The position numbers were made by a program, and so were the translations under genes. From Corythucha ciliata (Eukaryota > Arthropoda > Insecta > Hemiptera > Tingidae): a DNA stretch of 64,000 bases. This document shows positions 42,904 to 54,612 of this stretch, piece by piece. The notes beneath the pieces are model-generated. The model was not told the origin of the DNA and ran no database searches. It worked only from the letters and a program-made list of their open reading frames with translations. Each line of letters begins with the position of its first letter. Position 1 is the stretch's first letter. The stretch spans positions 27,384,198-27,448,197 of the forward strand of contig CM075937.1 of the NCBI GenBank assembly GCA_038030265.1, written 5' to 3'.

Positions 42904-45900
42904 ATGTTATTCATTCCTCAGATTAAAATTTATTCACACGCTCCGCACGGATTGCAAAATGATGTTCGCCCACTCTACAGCCATGTCGTAGGAGCAAAGG
43001 TTTGCCCAGCCACAAATTACGCTTGGCCTAGACTTGACTTTCTTAACTCTTATTAAAAGGGATCAAAAGATAGAGCAATCGAGGAAAAACTTGAACAGCT
43101 CGAATACGAAGGAATGCTTCAATATCTACAGTCGTCAGACACGAGCCTGGTATCGGCTTCCGAAGATTTAGCTGAAGTCGGTTTGATAGAAATGCCTTCA
43201 AGCACAAACTCGGAAATTGAGAGGCAATATGAAGTTAGAACGAAATTGCCGCTCTTTAAAAAGTTGAAAGACCGTGAAACCAAGTTTTCCCCTTGGTCAT
43301 AGAGATTGGAAAAAGAAGCACTAGAGCAATTTGTCGAAACTGAAGAAGACGAAGAGGAATTTTACAATCAACAGAGCATTCTTTACGAAGAAAATACCAA
43401 GTTTTTCGTTGATCATCCGTTGATAACGACAAGTTCGTCGGATTCATGCTCGATCGCTGTGTCTCAAGAGCACGCCGTTGAAATGAAGATTTCTTCAGGT
43501 TTTAAAGCTATAACAAAGGTGTATCACAATATTTTGATTCTTGGATGTTCTTAAGAGAATTTCACTGAAGAATGGAAAGATTCGTCAACTCTTGAGTCTG
43601 ACGGACCAATGAACACTGTTATTTTCGTGAATGGTGAAAAAAGAAAAGTAAGCTACAAAATTAGTATTTACGATATGACAAATTGAAAAAGTTCGGGGAT
43701 AAAAAGTATATTTCTCTACACACACCCTAGAATAATCCCTTTCGCGCTCGCTGAAGCCTCCTCCAGCGTTTAGAAATGGGCCACTTTCTCGCCCTAGGGC
43801 GAGAATATTACCCCAGTGGGAGAATGGATTTCATTCTCGCACCAGTGCGAGAAAATGTAAAAAAAAATCAAATCAGCCCCCCTATTCTGTAGCTCTTAAC
43901 GGTGCGTTAGCGAAATTTCTCAGCTGATTACTTTCAATTATTCACCTTGTTTATTTCGCTAACGCATGCGTTATGAATGAGTTACAGAATCGGGGGGGGG
44001 GGGGGCTTCCAACCAATAGAATTCAGCTGGGATAAAATAGGCCTCGCCCACTTCACTTCACGTCACTTTCAAGAATTTTGAGGCCTCTCCAATATATGTA
44101 TACTATTTCTTCCTCCATAGGACTTCTTCTTGTATGTGTTAGGCTAAAGTTTTTGAACAATTTCGTTAGAATTTTATTATCTTTGGCCATTGGTAGGTGT
44201 AGAGAAAATGCCGTACGATACACGAGTGGACTCGACTTCGTCTCGTGTCAGCAACTAATCGTACTCGTTCGGAATGAGCAATTTTCCGCTCTATTATACT
44301 AGTTTTCTCTATTGAAAATCTTAACTTTCCAGTCACAGGTCATCTTTCACAAAACGGGGCATTTTTACTTCCAAAGTTAAACGCCGTCGGCGTCCATCTG
44401 ACGCTAAGGGAAGCTCAAAACGTCATGAGGGGGCAATAGAAGTTATACTTAGCGAGGGGGGGAGGTTATCCAAAAGTTGCCCAAAGGTTTTTGATTGGGG
44501 TGTGCACAAGTTGGACACAGGGAGAGCGAATAAATCCAGGGCATAGGGAAGCATATGATGGGAGGGGGGATTTTCTCAGGGGGAGGCAAAGTTTATATGG
44601 CTACCCCTGGTAACGAGGGGGCTAACTTAAACTATACATTATATTCCCTTCCCTATAAAAGGCCGGGGGGCAAAATTTTTTATTATAAGTTCATTCATCA
44701 TTCACATCAATACGTTACTTTCTATCAGAATAAGTTTTCGAAGGGCTCTTCCCCATGACTCACCCACTCTACCAGCGGGGAGCAGCCGAGAATTGCAAGT
44801 TCGATAGGTGCAGGAATACATGAAAAATAAATTTGAAGTTCCGGGCGATTAGTAGGCTCACAATTGAAGATTCAGGGCTAACTAGTCACGAAATTGTAAG
44901 TGTAAGGGAGAATAAGAGGTAGAAAATGCTTTGGAATAACAAATAGCCTCGAAATCGAATATTTTAGGGGTATTATAACCCGGGAAGGGGAAATAGTATG
45001 TTCCCTAGGAGTAATAAACAAGAGAATAAATTTCAGATACATATCCTTCTCAATTTCAACCGGGAATCAGCAATTTTTATTTTTCCCATAGTTTTAGCCG
45101 CGTATTAGCGGGTTTTCTCAAATAGATCCATGAATAGTGGGTTTTCTCAATTTTAGCCACGAATTAAGAGTTTTCCTAAACTTTTGCAGTGAGTCGCCAC
45201 TTTTTCTCAATTTTAACCGTGAATTATATCCCATAATTTTACCACTAATTATTGTTAATTTTAGTCGCGAATTTTCCTCCTTATACTCAGTTTTAGCCGG
45301 ATATTCCTAATTGGATCAGCGAATTGGTGTTTTTCCCCTCGTTTTGCTGTGTATGAGCGCTTTTTGCAAACTTCAGCCACGAATTAGCACTTTTTCTCAG
45401 TTTTAGTCACGAAAGTTGCCACGAGAAACTAAAGTGTTAGCGTTTTCTCAATATTAGCTGAGTCTGCATACTGAGCGTTGATCACTTTACAGCCGCGTAT
45501 TTGCGCTCTTTCTAAATTATGACTCGGAAATAGCATCTTTCTCGATTTTTAGCAGTGAGTTAGTGATTTTTCTCTCTCTTATTGCTATGAATTAGCGCTT
45601 TTCCGTTACTTTAGCCACGAATGAGTATTAGCGTCTTTAAAACAACTTTTTTTTATCCTGCTCAATGTGAAAACGCGTGCTTTCATGACTCGCAACTGTC
45701 GTGAAAATACGATTTTTTTCATACATGACTCCAATGAAAAAAAATAGTATGTGCACCTCACTGAGAAAGTGGTTTGCCGGCGTCGAGTTTGGCTGGCCTC
45801 GGATTCGGCTCGCCCGTCCAACCTCTCTCGGCCCGGCAAGCACCCACTTTCTCGGCTAGGTACACAATATACTATTTTGCCAAAATTTGTGACCAAGATG

Positions 45901-48900
45901 CGATTCGGTGAGCCATCGCATTTTGTTTCCTATTCCTGAAGGGGTTTTTCTCGTTGCCACGCAACGCACCCTCTCCTCACTCCTCGACACTGACCGACGT
46001 CGTTCCTACTCGACGCGTTCCTACTCGCTCGAAGCGTTATCATTTGTCTAGATGCACTTTTATTTTGTATTTTTTCAAGTACAGTTGGGCAAACGTTTTC
46101 TTTTTATTACACCTTCCAGTTTTAAAATCAATATTAATTTATTAACTTTTTCCCCTTTCTTGCGTAGGATAAAAAATCATGTGTACGCCTTTCATGCCTA
46201 GGTGTACAGTATACTATGTCGCACACTTGCTCCAATATTAGCACATTAGCGCGTCTTCTCAATTTTAGCGCCTATTATAGGCACAGAAATTTGGGGTTAG
46301 CGTAATATTAGTGAGGTATTTTGTTTTTCTGTTTCTGTTTCTGTTTAAGTAGTTTGTCTATTGTTGTCGTGTTGTAGCCATTATTTACCGCTATTAGGTA
46401 AATTATGTGTATAGTTCGTTGTTATAGTGTTCTTGTGTCATGGGGATGTTCTGAAGTCGGTGTATCAAACTTCTCAAGGCCGACAGTTTGTGTTAGATTG
46501 GGTGGGAGGAGGAATTGTGGATTACCACATCCGACGCAGTAGTCTTTCGGAAAATTTTAAACGACAAGGTTCCTGAAGGGCTATTACGGGTGATGGTGAT
46601 ATTTAGGAAGTTAATTGATTGGTGAATCTCTTTTTCTACCGTAAAGGTAACGTTTTTATGTATAATGTTCAAGAAGTCCAACACCTGGGTGACACCATTT
46701 TCAGGAATTATACACAAAATGTTGTCCACATAACGTGCATAAAAGGTTATGCCATGGTCCTCACGCAGCTTCGGTAGTAAAAAAAACTATTTCCAGTTTA
46801 ATGAAATATATTCAAGCAGCCAGATGGTCTTTAGTTTCCTATAATATACAGGGTGGAAGGGGATAAGTGTGACACAAAAATTTAGGTGAAAGTAGACCTA
46901 ATTTGCGACCGAAATCGATATAGGTCGCAAATGAGGTCTACTATCACTATCACCCAAAACTTTTTGTCACACGTATCCCCTTCCACTCTGTATATGGTTT
47001 TTAGTATCCTCGAAAAATGTTCCCTGATGTTTTCCTAGTAGGCACAATGTGGCTTATGTTGACGGTTTTCGTAGGTATATGTTCGAAAACACCCGTAAAT
47101 ATGGGAGTGGACAGACTATAATAATATGTATTACAATAATTTTTGCAAGAGTGAAATAGCATTTCCCAAATAAAATGACGATTAAAGGCAAACTTCCACG
47201 TTAATTTTTGTTTCACCAGCACTACATCAAAGTTTCCAAGGACAAACTGAAGAAACAGCCCAAGATGAGGAAAAATAAGAAAAAGAACCAGTCAAAGCAG
47301 TCCTCTTCCAACCACCTCCGATCTCTCAACGTTAAGTCAGAAATTAGCCGACTAGCGGCATCACTAAAGTACAAGGTATGAAACATAATTTTTGACTCTG
47401 CAACAAACTTGAAGATGTGACCTGCGCGATATCTGGTATTGACGGCAAGCGGCGAGAGGGAATTAACTTATATAGTCCCTTATTCTAAAAGGTTATAAGA
47501 AAGGGCGTTTTCACACTTGAGATTCCGGTATATCCGATACTAAAAGTATGTGATTCCGGAATCTAAGACCTGTTTCACACGATCAACAGAAATCAACACC
47601 ACACCACAGCTAGCGTACACAAATAAGATACGTCTTTCAGACGATCAACTCAACACTCGTCAACTTTTACGTCCTTTTTACGTTCTGTGGTGTGGTGTAG
47701 TGTTGATCGTGTGAAACAGGCCTAAGTGTGAAGGAGCGCCCTGATTGTAGTGTGTTTTTAGTATCCTCGATACGGGAATCGGATACCGGAATCTCAAGTG
47801 TGAAAACACGGTGTAAACGCGCTTTAAGGGCCACTTTATCAATCACTGATTTTATGAAATTTAAAGAACTTTTTCTAGATAATTAGGCTCTAGTACGGTG
47901 CAATTAGTCAAAAAATGGCCCAACCTCAACCTCAACATCCCTCAGCGGGTGTAGTAGTAAACATTTTTCGTAATTCGACGTTTTTTGTCGAAGAATTGCA
48001 TAAGGAAACTTTTTGTTTTTTGCATGATTGAGTTTTGTAAAATCAAATTGCAATTGAAGTGGACGGTAGAATGTTGGTAGCTTTCCCTTAAAGGGACAAA
48101 AACCTCCCTTTCTTCTCAATGGGTGCTACTTTTTAAGGGATAAAAGCTTCCTTTGGCCTAGGCCATACATACAAAGTGGATCCGTATTACTGTGACACAA
48201 AATTTTGGATGAAACTACGTCTAAAGCCGAGTACAATGCCACCATAAGTTTCCTTATGCCAGTTTTTTCGACAAAAAACGTCGAAATACGAAAAATGTTT
48301 ACTACTACACCCGCCGTAACTCTTGAACCGTTCACTTGAGTGAGATTAATTTGGAAATCATTCTTGTGGGCAATTTGATGAAGATTATTTTTGTAAATGC
48401 TCGTTTTCACGCTAAACCCCATATATTTTGAAATATTTGAGAAATACTGGAACAAAATAAGAACTTACTAACCCCCTCCCACCTAAACCCTTAGCTCCAA
48501 ATGGTGGAACTTTTTACCAATCAATATTTGGGTTGTGAGGAACAATTTGGTGTTGAAGGGAAACTTTCACTTTGGATGTTGGGGTTTAGGTCAAATTACA
48601 CCGTGCTATACCTACCACAACAGAATATTTATTGACAAAACCAGAGAGCACAGATAAGAAATAGAAGGGGTGTATTAACCAGCAGTTGATAGAGCGGCCC
48701 TAAGGGCGCTTTCGCAATTGAGATTCCGGTATCGATCGAGGATACTAAAAATACAATACGGCAAATGCGCTTATTCACACTTAAGATTTCGGAATCGGAT
48801 ACCGGAATTTCAAGTGTGAAAACGGCCTAAGGCTATTGAGAAAGTCCCTAAGCCGGTAGATCATTCTGAGGTACTTTTTCGTAACAAAAATAAATTATAA

Positions 48901-50017
48901 GTATTGTTTTTGAAAAATATATATTTTGAAAAAAGTTGAAGATGGACGAGTAGAACAGAGATGGTACCCAGGACATAATTGTCAGAATCGCGCTGGTTCA
49001 ATTAATGCACCACGTGTTAACCAACAACCTACAAAGTTCTGTTCACCCGAAAATAGGTTCTCAGTTACCTGAAGTCCACGGATTGTAAAATTAATGAAAT
49101 GGACAAAAAGAGGGTTAATAAAAGAGTATGCGTTCGGAAGAGTGGTGATTTGTTGCCGATACAACACATAAAAGTGACGGATATCAAAGAGGCTGATACA
49201 TTCCACAAATATGTGAAAGAGGTTAGTGGGGGTGCATGATTCTTCAAGTTTCAGTTGTAAAAACGAATATTTTCTCTTTTTTTTTCCAGTTCTCTCAAAA
49301 AGTTCGAAGTCAGTTGGATACTATTCATAAACGCATCAGGGCCGATTTAATGGAGTCAATATCGAAGGATCAAGTTAGAATCATCGGCCCCTCGTCGGCC
49401 GAGAAACGGAGAACTCGCCAAATGATTTCAAAGTGCGTTCAATTGTTGAAAATCGGTAATAACATGAAGATTGGAAAAAGGCATTTGGTCGAGTCGTCCA
49501 TTAAAGTCATAAACGACTCTCTCAAAATAATACATAAAACGATGGAAGTAGTGTATAGTTTGAGGGACATGACAAGAGAAACTTGTGAAGCGGTCGAATA
49601 TTTGAGAAATGGTCTGAAAATAATCACAGAATTGTACAGGTTTGCGATAACATTTTTCTTGGGGAGAATATTATATAATTAATAATTCAAATAAGGGACA
49701 ATGTAACATTGTACGACAAATCGGAATACGTCAGATCACGTTTATTGTGGGAAAGCCGTTCAATTTTGATTCAATTATTGTGCCCGAGAAAACGGTCAAT
49801 ATTTTGTGCAGAACAGTCTTTGAATCTAAAAGATATTTTCGACAACCCATATTTCTCAGTTTTCGGTTCTGCTGGCATGTAAGTTAAAATTTGTTGAATC
49901 CACGTCTAGAAAACTCATACAATTTAATTAGAAAAAATATTGCGCAGGAAAGAATTTGAGTTCGAACAAGACCCCACCACAGGAAATGAAATGAATGAAC
50001 TAGTTAGTTGGCCGTGA
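42904..50017 (+). CDS. Unrecognised nine-exon gene, 493-aa product
   Basis: Exons: 42904-42999, 43060-43233, 43303-43498, 43556-43647, 47220-47375, 49057-49221, 49290-49639, 49696-49878 and 49948-50017. The total is 1482 nt, every phase agrees, and there is a single stop. I cannot name it. The N-terminal third is acidic (ETEEDEEEF near residue 100). Exon 5 is strongly basic (KKQPKMRKNKKKNQSKQ, a possible nuclear localisation signal). Exon 7 encodes a long helical, possibly coiled-coil region (FSQKVRSQLDTIHKRIRADL; EKRRTRQMISKCVQLLKIG). The C-terminus is acidic. There are no membrane segments. An in-frame TAG at 43300-43302 is removed as the end of a 69-nt intron. Introns 4 (3.6 kb) and 5 (1.7 kb) are packed with mobile elements. 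AATAAA lies at 50097-50102. The start ATG could instead be an acceptor-joined exon from upstream. Confidence 0.65.
43884..43996. mobile_element. ~113-bp hairpin MITE, TIR CCCCTATTCTGTAGCTC
   Basis: CCCCCTATTCTGTAGCTC...GCGTTAGCGAAAT pairs with ATTTCGCTAACGC...GAGTTACAGAATCGGGGG. It lies in intron 4 of the 493-aa gene. Confidence 0.85.
44000..45079. other. Intronic sequence, nothing recognised
   Basis: This is part of intron 4 (43648-47219) of the 493-aa gene. Short frames only, with no paired inverted repeat noticed. Confidence 0.5.
45080..45625 (-). repeat. ~30-bp minisatellite, inverse of 13195-14040
   Basis: Units of TTTTCTCAATTTTAGCCGCG followed by AATTAGCGC are repeated about 18 times. 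This is the reverse complement of the unit at 13195-14040. A few more units lie at 46225-46310 beyond an inserted MITE. Confidence 0.8.
45745..45880. mobile_element. Hairpin MITE, TIR AATAGTATRTTGTGCACCTA
   Basis: AATAGTATGTGCACCTCACTG with GAGAAAGTG faces CACTTTCTCGGCTAGGTACA and CAATATACTATT. The GC-rich interior (GGCTGGCCTCGGATTCGGC) is itself weakly palindromic. A second copy is at 51748-51905 and a lone end at 46190-46215. It is inserted within or beside the minisatellite. Confidence 0.8.
46320..46790 (-). pseudogene. Penelope-like element reverse transcriptase fragment
   Basis: The minus strand reads ITFYARYVDNILCIIPENG, VTFTVEKEIHQSINFLNITI, TLSFKIFRKTTASDVVIHNS and SSHPI. After an in-frame TAA it continues HKLSALRSLIHRL, and after a frameshift IIYLIAVNNGYNTTTIDKLL. 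This is the order of motifs in Penelope-like RTs (YxDD, FLD-like, RKPT, S-HP-HK, IA-NGY). The catalytic motif is YVDN (about 46721-46732), so the last aspartate is lost. No GIY-YIG endonuclease was seen. The fragment lies antisense in intron 4 of the 493-aa gene and is defunct. An (AAACAG)n-like run at about 46328-46350 borders it. Confidence 0.85.
46845..46996. mobile_element. ~150-bp near-perfect palindrome, TIR TATACAGGGTGGAAGGGGAT
   Basis: The left half (ATACAGGGTGGAAGGGGATA, AGTGTGACAC, AAATTAGGTCTACTTTCACC in complement) is mirrored by the right half ending TCCCCTTCCACTCTGTATAT. The centre is GATATAGG. The same terminus ends longer repeats at 979-1009, 19731-19755 and 39518-39555, so this is the minimal, mostly-TIR form of that family. 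Confidence 0.9.
47500..47830. mobile_element. Nested pair of hairpin MITEs in intron 5
   Basis: The outer element has ends AAGGGCGTTTTCACACTTGA and TCAAGTGTGAAAACACGG. Inside it, 47563-47725 is a second hairpin with ends AAGACCTGTTTCACACGATC and GATCGTGTGAAACAGGCCT. A relative of the outer element is at 48701-48831. The insertion order is clear: the inner element went in last. Confidence 0.85.
47890..48610. mobile_element. ~720-bp inverted-repeat element in intron 5
   Basis: The left end TAGTACGGTGCAATTAGTCA...GGCCCAACC pairs with the right end GGTTGGGGTTTAGGTCAAAT...CACCGTGCTA. An internal arm (47945-48010: GCGGGTGTAGTAGTAAACAT) is inverted at 48240-48310. It has no transposase frame and is non-autonomous. 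Confidence 0.75.
48701..48831. mobile_element. ~130-bp hairpin MITE in intron 5
   Basis: The ends TAAGGGCGCTTTCGCAATTG and TTTCAAGTGTGAAAACGGCC, and the inner GAGATTCCGGTATC / GGATACCGGAATTTC, match the outer element at 47500-47830. Confidence 0.8.
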
Positions 50018-50294
50018 TTCCACTTAATTGACTATAAGCAAGAGAGGGCTCACACTCATTTGTAATATTGCGAGAACACAATGAAACAACAGGACAAATA
50101 AACATGCTATCACCTTTTTTAACAAGTATGGTCAACCGTTTTTGCCATAGTGGAACCCTATAAAGGATAAGAGAGTTCGTTGTCCCAAAAAGAACGAGGG
50201 GGGGGACTTCGGGAATATTGTCATACCACTTCTGGCGACGAAGGTACCGTTCTTGTACTCTAAAAGCATTAGATAAAACTTGATACGTCGGACA

Positions 50295-51310
50295 CATTAG
50301 GACAAAAAATTTCGCTCCGGCAGCTGGCGGTCGGAAAGAGTGCATTTCATTTTGTATACGGATACCCTAAGCCGTCCCAGAAGTAGTAATGTTGAGACCA
50401 TGATTTGTTTCGTTAATGTTTGACCCTCCCTCGTACTGTTTGCTGCCGGGTTTGTTTAAGCTGAACTTAATGGGAATCAAAGGCTCTTTCAAAATGGAAT
50501 CATCATACCGAATATAATGCTTCTGGAATCAACTGGTGATTTGTCGTGATTTTTTTACCATTTCAACCCCTATTTTCCCCTCTCCACCTTGACCGATTTG
50601 GCCCAAATGCAATACCGACCGGGGCCTTATGACTACTGATTTTTGTGCCAAAGCGCGTTCCGCTAAATTAATTTGTACGAAAGTTATCGTGCTAACGTGA
50701 CCACACACTTATTTCAACCCCGGGAGCACAACCCCCTCCCCCTTGTCTTTTTCAAAAAATTAAAATGGGAATCAAAGGCTAGTCTAACATGGAGTAAACG
50801 TACCGAATATGATGCTTCTAGAATCAACTGGTGATTTTTAGTGATTTTTTTACCAATTCAAGCCCTATTCCCCCCCCCTCCCACCACCACCTTGACCGAT
50901 TTGGCCCAAATGCAATACCGACCGGGGTCTTATGACTACTGATTTTTTTGCTAAAGCGCGTTCCGCTAAATTAATTTGTACGAAAGTTATCGTGCTAACG
51001 TGACCACACACTTATTTCAACCCCGGGGGCACAACCCCCTCCCCCTTGTCTTTTTCAAAAAATTAAAATGGGAATCAAAGGCTAGTCTAACATGGAGTAT
51101 ACGTACCGAATATGATGCTTCTAGAATCAACTGGTGATTTTTAGTGATTTTTTGACGACTTCAAGCCCTATTTCCCCCCCTCCACCTTGACCGATTTGGC
51201 CCAAATGCAATACCGACCGGTGTCTTATGACTACTGATTTTTGTGCCAAAGCGCGTTCCGCTAAATTTACTTCTACGAGAGTTATCGTGCTAACAAGGAA
51301 ACGGCCATAA
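50295..51310 (-). repeat. Inverted copy of the ~295-bp tandem array
   Basis: It starts with the CGCTCCGGCAGCTGGCGG tail and then has units at a 298-304 bp period (AATGGGAATCAAAGGC at about 50468, 50765 and 51069). It is the reverse complement of 34929-35985 and ends at GAAACGGCCAT near 51305, like the copy at 1010. Confidence 0.9.
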
Positions 51311-51317
51311 AGATATA

Positions 51318-51346
51318 AACATACATATATACGTATATATATATGA
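51318..51346 (+). repeat. (TA)n-rich microsatellite
   Basis: ACATACATATATACG followed by TATATATATATG. Confidence 0.85.
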
Positions 51347-51747
51347 ATTCCGGAGACCACTGAATTCGTGTTCTAGAGGTTCTGAAACGTGAAAAAAACA
51401 TGACACCATGTTTGCCACCATCATGACGAGACCAATAGTGCATTTTCAGAATGAAATGCACTAAAATGAAGTCTGTACAATTATTTTGTCTCAAGTGCAC
51501 TGAAACTGCGATCATTCACCTTAAATTAATAAATTAAGTAGCCCCTATTCCTATATTTAGCTATATTTAGATAATTATATCAGTTTTTAAACAATCAATT
51601 AACTAATCTTTTTATTCTCGCATTTATTTGTTTATTTATTATATTTTTCCATTATTATATTATTTATTGTTTGCTATACAGTTGCTTTACTTGAAGTAAC
51701 CAAATCAGTTATGCCACAATGCTTGCTGCCAACCACCCAATAGTATA

Positions 51748-51905
51748 TTATGCCAATAGTATATTATGCACCTAGCCGCGAAAGTGTGTTTTATTTGCCG
51801 GGGCGAGAGGAGTTATACGGCCGAGGCGAAGGCGAGGCGTCCAGCCTCGCCTAACGCCGAGGACTGACAAAGCACTTTCGCGGCGAGGTCAATATACTAT
51901 TTTTT
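51748..51905. mobile_element. Hairpin MITE, second copy of the AATAGTATATT family
   Basis: AATAGTATATTATGCACCTA, GCCGCGAAAGTG faces CACTTTCGCGGCGAGGTCAA, TATACTATTTTT. The GC-rich centre contains GGCGAAGGCGAGGCGTCC and its inverse. Same family as 45745-45880. Confidence 0.85.
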
Positions 51906-54544
51906 TTTTTTTGAATGAAGTGAAAACTAAGGTGTAGAAAAAACCAAATCATTTTATTATCAAAATTAGAGACTGATTAATGGTCTTTTGGGGTCTGAAT
52001 GTAGAAGGTTGGGTTATGACGTAGGTAGCTCAGGACCCTCTCGGCAGTTGTCTCCCGATTTTCACAGATGTTTAAAAACTCCTTTGGATGATTTTGATTT
52101 TTACCTTTCTGTCAGTATGAAAGTGCAGTTCGGATAATCACTGCTCGGAACGCTCCTGACGGACTCTTTCCAAAACTACTTTCTTGGGCTAGCCGTAGAA
52201 ACGACCGTTTTATCGCTCGTTTTCGAGCTATAAAAACGTGTTTTCGCTTCTTGAAGAAAAAAAAAAATTCTATCTACCTATCTTTTCTGCTAAAAAGTAA
52301 ACACCTACCTCCATTTTTCTTTTTTTGTGATTAAAAAACTAACAGTTTGGACCTCAGAAATTCTTTTTTTTGCTAATAAATAATACAAATGAAAAGAACT
52401 CAAAACCACGGGAAGCCGACATCGGGGCTAAAGAAGTTATATTTAGATGGACTGTTATCTACCCAGCCCTCAAATGCAATCCTATGCAAATCGTGATAAG
52501 GTAACCCTTGTGTAACCTATACCTACATAAAAAAAGTTATCCCCGATGTCCGGAACTCAAAACCACGCTTGGTACTCGTTCCAATCGACTATAAGTCTAC
52601 AACTCGCAATCATCTCAACTCGCTCACGAAACTAAGAATTATCGGGGCACAACTGGTCATTATAGTGAAAATATAAAATGTTTTATTTCGACAGAATCCG
52701 GTCCTTCGAAAAAAACATCATGCTTCTTTTTCCCTGGAAGTAAAAATCGACTTTTATCCCCCGAAATAACCGTGAAATTGGAAAAATCATTCTACAACCT
52801 GACTTTTGGCACAGGAAAATGTTCGCCATGATGCCGCAGCTTAAGATAAAAAAAGATTTGTTCTGCCTCGTACACACAATTCCTTCACAAAATGGGCAAT
52901 TTTTCTCGTAATGAACAGATTAAACGAGTTAACCACTTAAAATAGCCAGTCTCCTAGCCAGAAATCACAAAGGCGATTGCTCGGCAATTGGAGTCCGGTG
53001 ATCGGGTAATCGGGCGAGAATTGGGCATTGGGCCTCAGAATCGGTTTGATTGGCCAAATATCAGACCCCCACCCCACAATCAGAAGGGTTAAGCTGACCA
53101 TTGTTTCTGAAACAGCCTATGGCTTTCCTATAGCTATGGAAAACCCTCTATCTCTTTTAAAAAATAATAATAAAAAGGTGTTGCTCCCGTTGGCAGGTTA
53201 TTCCCGTTGAGCTGTGAAAATCGCTAGCGAACCGATTTGAGCAAAATACTTCTGTCTAAGTTCAAAGGCAGCTGAGCGTAGGGAATTGATGTCATTCCGT
53301 ACGCTAATTCCGCACACATAGATAACTCACATAAAAAAATATATAAAGAAGTAAACAAATCTTGTGCCGTTGCCTAGTCGCATTGTTTGAACCGGGGTTA
53401 AAGAAATTATTGGTAGGACACAGAATGTTTTATTTTTTTCATCGTTCATTCTTTCGAATCATGTTCAAATTGTACCTATTTCCTCTCACTTATAAATCAG
53501 GACGGTATTCATGATTTCACGCTTTAGACAGACAGGCGCTTGCAAATGCAGCCTTGCAAATGCTAGTTGCAACTTGCAATTCACCCCTCAATATACGAAG
53601 GATGATGATGGGTGGGAATGGGCGGGAGGCGGCTAAATTATGACGTCAAAACAAGCGTCAGAGTGCACATAGGCTCAATACGAAAGCTCCCTGCCGTTAA
53701 ATCCCTGCGCTAAACTTTTTCGTATCGGGGCGAACGAACTCTTAGGAAATGTAGACGGAAGGAGAAAAGTAAAGCTATGAGGTATTCAAGGGGGTACCTA
53801 ATAGTTTTCATATAGGTGGGTTAGATGACTGTGGGAAGGGAGAGTAAAGAACAATAAAAAATAATGATTTTGTTGGAGAGGAAATTCGGCAGAACGGTTA
53901 AACTAATTTTATTCTAAATGAAGCAGAACAGTTGGGAATTATGAATAAATAAACCGGAGAATGACTGCATAATTACGCAAGACAATAAATGTAATCAGGA
54001 AAAAATTCTCAAAGAATTTCATTATTTAAGCACATGAACGTACATTGCCGGAGCATTCAATTTTCCAAGACCGAGTTCGATATAACGATCGGAAAATGAA
54101 ATGAGGGCTTTCCAGCCTGATCGCCGTTACTCGTATGAGAATGTACATATTTCTATATATATCGTTTTACTCTGTTAAGAAGTAGCGAATAGACCAGGCA
54201 GCTTTGGCCCTAGAGCAACTTCGTGGGGTTCAAACAGGTATTTTTACTTTTTCAAATAAAACATATTTTATCATTTATTATTAGCATTCAGTGAAAATGA
54301 TGTTTTTCATTCGTAGATAGTACGATATCAGTTGCAATGACTTCCCTAGCTGTTCTATTACTTTTTTTAGTGCTGCACCATCGAATTCAGCAAAAATATT
54401 AAATCTAAACCTGATTTTCTCTAGTGCACAACGCCCAAAGAGTTTCAGGATGAGACTATTGTTGAATTAGCTCGAGAGTATTTTATACCGACTTTAGATT
54501 GAAAACTCGCCCAGAGAAGTAGGAGCATTACCCCCCCCCCCCCC
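51906..54544. other. Intergenic DNA, nothing recognised
   Basis: AT-rich unique-looking sequence. Short frames on both strands have no known motif, and no tRNA, array or long inverted repeat was noticed. Confidence 0.5.
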
Positions 54545-54612
54545 ACTCCTGTTTTTTGTGGGGTTCACAAAAAAAGTCTGGATTTTGTGAACCCCACAAA
54601 AAAGTTCAGGCT
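54545..54612. repeat. Short perfect hairpin
   Basis: TTTTTTGTGGGGTTCACAAA pairs with TTTGTGAACCCCACAAAAAA across a ~14-nt loop, next to a C-run. It could be a minimal MITE or a structured element; no other copy was noticed. Confidence 0.75.

Noticed and set aside
43234..43302. In-frame TAG suggesting a pseudogene or stop readthrough
   Set aside because: A 69-nt GT-AG intron (GTTAGA...CATAG) removes it in phase 0, in keeping with neighbouring introns of 57-60 nt.
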